Below, piece by piece: positions 56,746 through 64,000 of a stretch of 64,000 nucleotides of DNA; positions within the stretch are counted from its first letter, which is position 1; every line of letters starts with the position of its first letter. The stretch is taken from contig NC_050098.1 of assembly GCF_902167145.1 (NCBI RefSeq), forward strand, positions 38,000,501 through 38,064,500, in the 5' to 3' direction. This DNA is from Zea mays (Eukaryota; Streptophyta; Magnoliopsida; Poales; Poaceae). Below the pieces are notes generated by a model. The model saw nothing but the letters and a program-made list of their open reading frames with translations, was not told where the DNA came from and did not search any database. The position numbers were made by a program, and so were the translations under genes.

Positions 56746-58575
56746 TTAGTTCTTTTTTTCAGCTTTTGTCAGCTCTTGGCCAACTAAGTTTTGAAAATCA
56801 AAAGCCTCATCTTCTGAAGTATCTTCGGTCATCTCTTTCTTCTCGGGTTTTGCGGCCATAGTCTCTTCGGTGGCTGCGCCAGCTTCTTCCGCGGCCATGT
56901 TTAACAGCATTTTGTCTATATCAGCAGCTATGCTTTCTAAATTAATATCTTCGGATTTGGTATCTTCAGCTCTGGCTTCTGCTGCGGCAATTTCCGAAGG
57001 TACAGCTTCAGTAGCTGTCATGCTTTCAATAGCCGGCACCTTCGGAGCTGAAGCCCCTAGTGGCGTTGCTTCAATGACTTCTGTCACAGAAACGATTCTT
57101 TGCCTCTTTGGCCTAGATGCCTTCGTTTTTGTGGGCTCCTTTTCCTTCTGAAAAAGCTTCGTCAGATGTAGCCCCAGTGGACTTAGTTTGACAGGCAAAG
57201 TTTCAGTCATTACCTTTAAAATTTCCTCTATTTCAGTAGCAGAGGATGTCGCGGAAGTCCTTTCTTTTTCATCAGTTGATTTTTGCTTCGGAGTTGAAGC
57301 CTTTCTTTTCTTCAGAGCAACTGTTTTCGCCTCAAACTCTTGTTTTTTCTTCTTTGGCTGATCTTCATCGTCCTTATTCAGAGCACTAGCCACTCTTTTC
57401 CTTTTTTGGTCTTCGACACCCTTGTCCAGCCGCTCGTAGTCAGGATATTCAAAACCTACGACATCCATCACTCGGTTTAGCCTTTGTTTCGGACAGGTGC
57501 CGAAGGCCGCAGTCATCAATTGATCTTCTTTTTTAGAATAATTTCCAAGTATCTCGTTGCACATTACTTCGATTGTATCCAGCCATTCTTGGCAGGGCAC
57601 TTTGAAATGTCTTTTAAATTTGTAATGGTAGGGTAGCCGGATAAGTTCTCCTTCTTTCTTTTTTCCTTCAAGCTTCGGCATGGCCCACTCTTTCATAGTT
57701 GGGAACACTTTGAAAGCCAAAAATTCCTGCACTAAGTCCCTAGTGCCAATGTGCTCTGCGATAACCCTAAATTCAGCCAACGCAATTTGAGTTGGACCCT
57801 CTGGTGTCATATTGCACGGGGGTCTGGTCTCTCCGAAGATCAGCTCTAACGGACTTTGGACCAGCTTCTCCTTATCATCGTCCACTTTGACGTAGAACCA
57901 TTCTGATTTCCAACCAGCCGGCCACTTGCTTCGGTAACTGATTATGGGAAATTTTGTAGTCTTGCGGTAGGCAAAGTTGTAGCACCCGAAGTTTTCATGT
58001 AACCCATCTCTTCTGGCCTTAGTCTGGTAATGCAGCTCATGTACTCGGCAGAAACCTTTGGCAAACGGTTCCACCCCTTGGCTTCGGAGAGCCCAAATGT
58101 AAACGCTCAGCCTAACGATAGCGTTAGGAGTAAGCTGATGAAAGTAGATCCCAAATTTCTTCAGCACATCAGCAATCATCTTATTCAAAGGGAATCTCAA
58201 ACCAGCTTTGAAGAAGCTCTTAAAAACTACTACTTCGTCTTTTCTTGGCTTCGGAGTAGTTTCCTCTCCACCAAAGCGAACCAGCTCTTTCTTTTCTTCA
58301 TTAAAGTAGCCCAATTTCAACATCTTAGGTAGGTCACCTTTGGAGATCGTGGATTTTCCAAAATCCAGATGGTTGGGTTTGCTCGGCACCGCGCTGCTAC
58401 AATCATCTTCAGAATCGATCTCTTCAACATCATCTCGCTCTGCTTCAGCAGTAGGAATGTCTTCCGGTGTTACCAACCCAGAGCGCTTCATTGCTTCCGA
58501 AATCGGAACAGTCTCAGTAGCTTCGGTCTCATCTCCCTCACGATCGACCCTAGCAGTGGAGCGAACTCTGGCCAT
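56746..58575 (-). pseudogene. Antisense extra ORF of a Tat element (Transposase_28-like)
   Basis: A 609-codon frame from a true ATG (58573-58575) to TAA (56746-56748). The central part, around residues 110-200, reads VVFKSFFKAGLRFPL, LTPNAIVRLSVYIWALRSQG, the order of the family called putative gypsy-type transposon (Transposase_28); later parts include FKRHFKVPCQEWL. Residues 400-480 hold strongly basic KKRK clusters, likely nuclear localisation signals, and the end is acidic. The family role is not known. The last codons lie on an A7 run with the slippery heptamer A-AAA-AAG (56752-56758); the -1 frame continues with coding-like text for 58 codons to a TGA at 56576-56578. I call it pseudogene because the 3' part is broken, though the main ORF is intact. 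Confidence 0.75.
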
Positions 58576-58768
58576 TTGATTATGACTTTCTTGAAATTTT
58601 TGTTGTTGACTTTTTTGTTTTTCCCGAAGCTCTTACTCTTGTGATGAAGCATATTCAAAAGCGAAGTTTCGTCTGAACACGATGATTAAGCTTCGGCTAT
58701 GGCTAAAATTTTGGCAGCAAAATAGTGCAATAGCAATGAATGTTGTGGTAACTTCACACCTACCCGTC

Positions 58769-58778
58769 TATTTATATA
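58769..58778 (-). promoter_or_regulatory. TATA box of the Tat antisense gene
   Basis: TATATAAATA on the minus strand lies about 195 bp upstream of the ATG at 58575, with no other gene between. It suggests that the antisense ORF has its own promoter inside the element. Confidence 0.6.
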
Positions 58779-59044
58779 GTGCTGCGGGTGGGAAGGTGAA
58801 TCGTCAAGGTCTCCCGCACCGAACAAACAGTCACCCGCACTCACTGAACGGTGGGCCATAGGGTCCAAGAAGGTGAATCGCTGGGGCGCGCGTAACTGCT
58901 GCAAGATGGGGCCACCGCGCGCGCGATGTTTATTTTAATTGTTTCTCGCCAACGAGCTCAGGAAAGGTGTTTTTCGGATCTGCGGCGTTCCGAAGCCTAG
59001 AAGATTTTTTCACGGATCAAGCTTGTTACGGAAAACGATCTAGC

Positions 59045-59060
59045 ACCGCGAAGGGGCTAC
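59045..59060 (+). other. Polypurine tract of the Tat element
   Basis: CACCGCGAAGGGGCTAC-like text ends at 59060 directly before the LTR start TGTTCGGGGG. The GAAGGGGCTAC form resembles the tract before the Huck 3' LTR. Confidence 0.55.
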
Positions 59061-59684
59061 TGTTCGGGGGTATGCTTCGTAGCCGAAGATCCTAAAGAAA
59101 GAGAACACCTTCGGAAGATCCTCTCAGGAGCAAGCGCCGAAGCTATTACCTATAGAGCTTCGACATAATGACAGATCTCAAGATGAAGGGCCGAACCGAC
59201 TTAAAGATGAATTGACTTAAAGACCCATGATGTTTTGTGTCATTATTGTATTCGACTGTAAAGGACATAAATGTAATTTTACACAGGCTGCACCCTGTGC
59301 CTATAAATAGGTGAACAGTACTGCGGCACTGTTCACGCAATCCTGTAATCATTAACGCATTACGTTAGAATTATTACTTTCTATCAAGGCAAAGGTATAA
59401 ACGTACCTGAATATTATGTCTTAAATTTTAAGTTCATATCATAATATATGGAAATAATATCATTTATTTCCAATAGATCTTTCTCTAGTGTTTAATATTT
59501 TATTTCGGATTATTTCATGTTTAGTAACGAAGGTATGACCTTCGTGTCATTCTGCTCGTGGCCTTCGTCCGAATTTCATTAAATCCTTGGGGAAATAATG
59601 CTTCAGCGGGCGAAGGTCATTATTATTTAACATTTTATGTTGCCTTGTTCTTGATTCATAGCATTTGAGAACAAGTCCCCAACA
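59061..59684 (+). repeat. 3' LTR of the Tat element (624 bp)
   Basis: From TGTTCGGGGG to TCCCCAACA, imperfectly inverted at the ends. It contains repeated CTTCG/CGAAG motifs and a TATA box (TATAAATAG at 59302-59310). The style resembles Cinful/Zeon-type maize LTRs; that name is an inference. Confidence 0.72.
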
Positions 59685-59689
59685 ATAAC

Positions 59690-60196
59690 ATACCTGGCCT
59701 TGTAGCGGGTATAACTATTATTGAAGAATGACATCCTAGACGCAATGGTATGACCGAAGGCATGGATGCATGGGTCTACATACGACTTCACGACTAGGAT
59801 ATGATTAGACTTATTGTGTCTTAGTTGTCTGTATTATCATCCGTCTAACATGTAAAATCTCTCACTCCTTGCTCCAAAAAAGGGGAGTAGGGTACCAATT
59901 GAAGACTCTGAGATACATGTCCCCACATAGAGGATACATGCTCATGATCACGTTCCAAAAACAACACAGGGACACGACTCTCTCACATTACATTAAGGAT
60001 AAGCAAAAGGTGTGTTGAAGACCATTGGGCTAGAACTTCCACCAGAACCAAGCAATAACATGGAGCTATGAGGTCATTGATGGTCTAAACTTTACTGACT
60101 CTGTAATTTTCTTCATCTTTGTGTTCATCAATTGATAAATGGCAAGGGAACATAGAGTATTATTCATATTGCAGCTCGAACCTCTCTAAAACCGTT
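59690..60196. other. Short intergenic spacer
   Basis: About 500 bp between two Gypsy elements. I see no gene, repeat or recognisable element in it. It ends in CCGTT, the possible left target duplication of the next element. Confidence 0.35.
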
Positions 60197-61300
60197 TGTC
60201 GGTACCCTGGAACAGGGGTACTCCCTACTAAAGTATGAAGGCGCGGTACCTGCGCGTTTATCTCTAGACGCGTGATAAGCAGCGCCCGACCCCACCACGT
60301 GGGCGACTCCGGGGCCGCCACGTGACCAGAGAAGGTAACATATACCATGATATCGTCAGTCGATCCGGACCCCCATGGGAAAGTGCCGGACCCCAGCATA
60401 CATAGCCCGGACCTCCGGGTACGATCCAGGACCTCCACGTTCCCCCGGATGGGACCCGGACCCCTCTAAGTGAGGTCCGTGCCACCCACGACAAGGTTTC
60501 GGGACGGAGAATACCCTGGCCTAGGTCAGGGACGCACAGGGGTCTGGCGCAGACACTTGCCAGGGCTTTGTCTAGTGCACTTCCGCTCCCTGCTCAGGCG
60601 GAGACCCAATGCTGCTACGTGGCCTATTGCTCGTGACGTAAGCCAGCGGGCGGAGCCTGACGTAAGGCCTCTGGGCCACGCGATCTCTGCATTTATTGTG
60701 GAAAATACACGCCGCCTGTCTGCCCTACTGACAGGCGATGTGCCGCCTCGGCATTTAATGTGCCTTGTCCACTCCGCTGGCAGGCGACGACCAAACCACT
60801 CTACAGGCGGCGTGCCTGTCCAATCAGACAGCGGGCAGTACGCCCATACCGCCGCACGCGTGTCATGGTCATCATGACTTATACGATGCCAGGGAAGCTT
60901 CTGTTGCACGCCAATGCTACACAAGTAGCAGATATCAGGGCACAGGGAGATTGCACAAGGTGACTGACATTAGTTGCTCCAGGTATTCCATCTGTTATGT
61001 CCCTGGGCCCACATGTCGGGGTTCAGTGTCTTTGTACGTGCCCCTTGAGCTATAAAAGGGAGGGCACATGACACATAGACGGGATAGAGACTTAGACTCT
61101 CAGCTCTCAAGTTTCCACAGCAATCCAACACACAGTGGAGTAGGGTATTACGCTCCGGCGGCCTGAACCACTCTAAATCCTCGCGTGTTCCTAAGTTCAT
61201 TGTTCATCTACCAACAGGCAAAATGCTTAAGCCCCCTCCTCATCTTAGGATTTAGGGCGGGTGCACTCCGCCACCCGGCCGGAGAATTCCCTCTCCGACA
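60197..61300 (+). repeat. 5' LTR of the right-edge Gypsy element (1104 bp)
   Basis: It begins TGTCGGTACC and ends CTCTCCGACA, with a 6-bp terminal inverted repeat. The five bases before it, CCGTT, are a possible target duplication. Open frames on both strands at 60160-60960 are GC-rich shadows. Confidence 0.85.
61051..61060 (+). promoter_or_regulatory. TATA box of the right-edge LTR
   Basis: TATAAAAGGG in GAGCTATAAAAGGGAGGG context, about 250 bp before the LTR end. It is the likely start of the element RNA. Confidence 0.7.
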
Positions 61301-61302
61301 TT

Positions 61303-61320
61303 TGGCGCTCTAGGTAGGGG
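61303..61320 (+). other. Primer-binding site of the right-edge element
   Basis: TGGCGCTCTAGGTAGGGG two bases after the LTR end. It has the same TGGCGC...GGTAGGGG form as the Huck site at 33150. Confidence 0.8.
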
Positions 61321-61357
61321 GCTAGGCTTTAGGTTTTTGCTTGTTTTATCGCTCAGC

Positions 61358-63040
61358 ATGATGGTGCAAATCGTTGAGCACCGCGCCAAGACTTCAACGG
61401 ATTTCCTGGTGGAGGAAGAAGTTGTTTCTTCCACGCCACAGGTTCCTAGCCGCCAGGTGCCGGGCACTGCTGCTGTGCATGCTGCGCGGAAGCATACAAC
61501 TGCGCAAACATCCCGGACTCCGTCGAGGACGGCTCTGGGAGCATTGTCAGCAGCCAGGGAGTTGCTGCGTCACCCTCCAAGCTCCACGGCCTCACCAGGG
61601 GCCATGAAGCAGTGGCGGGACGACGTCGACCGACTGCTCGGCATGGCACATTCTGCCTCGACCAGGTCGAGGCCACGGTCATTTCGGCACCAACATGAGG
61701 CGTCGGTGTCTGTGCGCTCACCCTCAGTGAGGGGCGCACAGACCAACGACCTCCAGGCAGAACTCAACCGCAGGCGTGCGGGGGAGGATGCCCGAATCTC
61801 TTTAGAGAGGGCGCGCGAGCATCGGCAAAACATCGAGGATCGCAACCTCGAACAAGACTTTGCTGCGGTAGCACTGTAGGCCCCAATGGGCACCCCGTAC
61901 CAAGCGGGTGTCCCCTTGGCCGGCATGGGCTGTGTCGCTCTCGTGGATCATCTCCGCGCGGCGTCATGGCCATCCAAGTTCCGGCCGCACCTGCTGGAAA
62001 AGTATGACGGTACGTCAAACCCGTCGAAATTCTTGCAGGTGTACGTCACCGCCATTACGGCAGCGGGTGGGGACACCACCGTGATGGCGACATATTTTCA
62101 TGTTGCCTTGTCTGGGCCTGCCCAGACTTGGCTCATGAACCTTACCCCAGGATCAATCTACTCCTGGGAAGAGCTCTGCGCGCGATTCACAGCGAACTTC
62201 ACGAGCGCTTATCAACAACATGGCGTGGAGGCTCACCTCCACACAGTGAGGCAGGAGCCTGGAGAAACTCTTCGGGCCTTCATCTCCCGCTTCACCAAGG
62301 TACGGGGCACCATACCTCGTATATCAGATGCTTCCATCATCACGACCTTCCGCCAGGGAGTACGTGATGAAAAGATGTTGGAGAAGTTAGCCACGCACGA
62401 CGTGGAGACTGTCTCCACTCTCTTCACTCTGGCAAACAAGTGCGCCAGAGCAGCCGAGGGCCGTGCAAGGCACTCGGCTCCACGAACCGAAGTCGACCAG
62501 ATGGGAGGCACCGGAGTTGTCTCCCAGGACGGCAAAAAGAAGAAGAAGAAGAAACGGGGCCATGAGAAGCTGCAGTCTGTCACTCCGACTGTTGAAGCCG
62601 CGACTGGGGGCCGGGGCGAGCGCAATAAGCGCCCCGGGCCACAGGGAGGCAACAACGGCTCATGCCTAGTGCATCCCAACGCTCGCCACAGCGCCTCGGA
62701 ATGCCGCGAGATCATCAAGCTCGTGAAACGTGTCAGCGAGCGACGCGAGTAGTCGTCCAAGGACGGCTCCCTGCCCCGACGCCGGCCTGGTAAGGAGAGA
62801 GTCGACGACGATGAAGTGGCCGCGGGAGAGCGAGAACTCGAGTATCAATCATCCGAGGGGGACCTCAAGGATGTCTTCACTGGAGATTCTGACTCCGAGG
62901 ATGACAGCGACCGCCGCAAGAAGCTGTACGTCATGTACGGCGGGAGCTGGGAACTCACCTCCCGCAGGAACGTCAAGTCCCTGCGCCGTGAGGTCCTGTT
63001 GGCAACTCCAGGGGTCCCAAAGGCTGCGCCACATCAACGA
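61358..63040 (+). pseudogene. Right-edge Gypsy gag
   Basis: The capsid precursor starts at ATG 61358-61360 with a polar N-terminal extension. A TAG at 61877-61879 interrupts it. The gag domain covers about 61950-62440: HLLEKYDGTSNPSKFLQVY, WLMNLTPGSIYSWEELCARF, VRQEPGETLRAFISRF. A basic run of lysines lies at about 62533-62556 and a CHHC-type zinc knuckle CLVHPNARHSASEC at about 62662-62703. A second TAG is at 62750-62752. An acidic part (DSDSEDDSD) precedes the TGA at 63041-63043. The frame does not shift. Confidence 0.88.
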
Positions 63041-63043
63041 TGA

Positions 63044-63712
63044 AGAAGCAACACCATCTCCTTCGGGGCATCTGACTGCCCCGACAACATGGCAGGGGCC
63101 GGCATACTGCCACTCATCACCGCCACTGTCATCGCCAACATGTGGCTGCACCATGTGTTGATTGACGGCGGGGCAAGCCTCAACGTCATCAGCCATGCTG
63201 CGTTCAAGTAGCTGCAAATCCTGAGGTCCCGTCTGGGGCCCTCACGCCCATTCTCCGGAGTGGGCCCACAGCCGGTGTATCCCCTTGGGAGCATCACACT
63301 CCCGGTTACATTAGGGACTGAGGAGAACTTCCGCACGGAGAACGTCGTGTTCGACGTCACGGCGGTCAACCTCCCCTTTAATGCCATCATTGGTAGGCCG
63401 GCCCTGTACCGGTTCATGGCCATCGCCCATTACGGGTATTTGGTCCTCAAGATGCCATCCCCGACTGGGGTCCTCACCGTGCAGGGTGACCGTGCCACCG
63501 CACTTGCGGCCGTAGATTAGCTGCACGCCCTGGCGACAGAGACTGCTCGCCCGGACGACGGAGGGAGGAACCCCTCAACCTCCGGTACCAAGGCGCTCCC
63601 CAAGGCGCCAAAAGTACAACCATCCAGAGCGGATGGTGTCCCCGTCAAAGCCATCCGGCTCGCTGCGGATTCCACCCAGACCAGTCGCATTGCGGGTGAT
63701 CTGGACGAGAAA
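63044..63712 (+). pseudogene. Right-edge Gypsy protease
   Basis: Continues the gag frame. The aspartic protease active site reads VLIDGGASLNVIS (about 63152-63190), with DGG as in Huck. The flap and the second half (FDVTAVNLPFNAIIGRPALYRF, in two blocks) reach about 63420, followed by a MPSPTGVLTV segment. TAG codons at 63209-63211 and 63518-63520 interrupt the frame; there is no indel. Confidence 0.85.
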
Positions 63713-64000
63713 TAGGAAATCGCGCTCGTCGCCTTCCTCTAGGCAAATACCGACGTGTTCACATGGGAGCCATCGCAGATGCCTGGGATCCCCAGGGAGG
63801 TGATCGAGCACCACCTGAAGATCAACCCCGACCCCAGGCTGGTGAGTCAGAAGCCTCGTAGACAGTCTGTTGAGCGGCAGGACTTCATCCGAAAGGAGGT
63901 GCAGAAGCTGCTAGACGCTGGCTTCATCGAAGAGGTTCATCACCCAATATGGCTGGCCAACCCAGTCATCATCCCCAAGGCGAATGGGAAGCTTCGGATG
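63713..64000 (+). pseudogene. Right-edge Gypsy reverse transcriptase, N-terminal part
   Basis: Begins with TAG codons at 63713-63715 and 63740-63742, then is open to the window end. DVFTWEPSQMPGIPREV is followed by a RQDFIRKEVQKLLDAGFIEE block and WLANPVIIPKANGKLRM, the first conserved region of Gypsy reverse transcriptase. The catalytic YVDD lies beyond the window. Confidence 0.88.

Larger units (their letters stand above)
56155..59684 (+). mobile_element. 3' end of a Tat-type Gypsy element with an antisense ORF
   Basis: From left to right: an antisense gene (56175-58575 with its promoter to 58778), a polypurine tract and a 624-bp LTR. The LTR and purine tract read on the plus strand, so the gene is antisense to the element. 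Such antisense extra ORFs between pol and the 3' LTR are known in Tat/Grande-type elements. gag, pol and the 5' LTR are missing, so this is a truncated copy. ATAAC at 59685-59689 may be its right target duplication. Confidence 0.7.
60197..64000 (+). mobile_element. Right-edge Gypsy element, 5' part
   Basis: A 5' LTR with TGTCGG/CCGACA ends, a TGGCGC-type primer site and one gag-pol frame to the window end, where the reverse transcriptase starts. The primer site type, CHHC gag knuckle and gag text suggest the Tat lineage. The right LTR lies outside the window. Seven in-frame stops show that it is not autonomous. Confidence 0.88.

Noticed and set aside
60160..60960. Open frames on both strands in the right-edge LTR.
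   Set aside because: GC-rich U3 sequence without conserved domains; the real gag starts at 61358.

Overview
This window is plant nuclear DNA, almost certainly from maize (Zea mays) or a very close relative. The evidence is a dense, nested stack of LTR retrotransposons of grass type: Sirevirus Copia elements whose LTRs carry the CACCGGACNGTCCGGTG palindrome, a 14-kb Gypsy element that I recognise as Huck-like from its LTR text, and an Ac/Ds-like hAT end. No bacterial, organellar, rRNA or CRISPR feature is visible. The family name Huck and the species are recognised from memory and were not checked by a search.

Layout, left to right. Positions 1-5441 hold a non-autonomous Gypsy-type element whose left LTR is cut by the window edge; the two LTRs are nearly identical. 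Positions 5442-7641 and 16776-about 18750 are old decayed DNA that was split by Sirevirus A (7642-16775, minus strand, target duplication CCAAG). From about 18750 to 35676 there is a decayed, truncated small-LTR Copia element on the minus strand; its gag was split by the Huck-like element (20979-34954, minus strand, target duplication CATGT). Positions 36215-37168 carry the only likely host gene, an intronless GC-rich minus-strand gene encoding a VARLMGLE (DUF3741-associated) protein. Positions 37900-38840 contain MITE-like elements and a tRNA-like patch. Positions 38840-42946 are unresolved decayed DNA including an old Sirevirus-like LTR. A 3.6-kb solo LTR lies at 42947-46555 with target duplication TGGTT. 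Sirevirus B (47197-51059, plus strand) is cut in its gag by a Gypsy LTR (51060-56154). That LTR is cut in turn by the 3' end of a Tat-type Gypsy element (56155-59684), which carries a long antisense ORF. A further Gypsy element (60197-64000, plus strand) runs off the right edge.

The coding content is therefore nearly all gag-pol. Huck and the right-edge Gypsy element each keep one unbroken frame but carry seven in-frame stops, mostly TAG. That is the pattern expected from deamination of methylated cytosine, not from random indels. The Sirevirus copies carry both stops and frameshifts. LTR divergence judged by eye ranks the 1-5441 element as youngest (about seven transitions in 1161 bp), Huck next and Sirevirus A oldest. 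I see no convincing undescribed system. The items most worth checking are the antisense Tat ORF with its slippery heptamer and short intron, the copy-number difference of a 57-bp minisatellite between the two Huck LTRs, and the isolated host gene.
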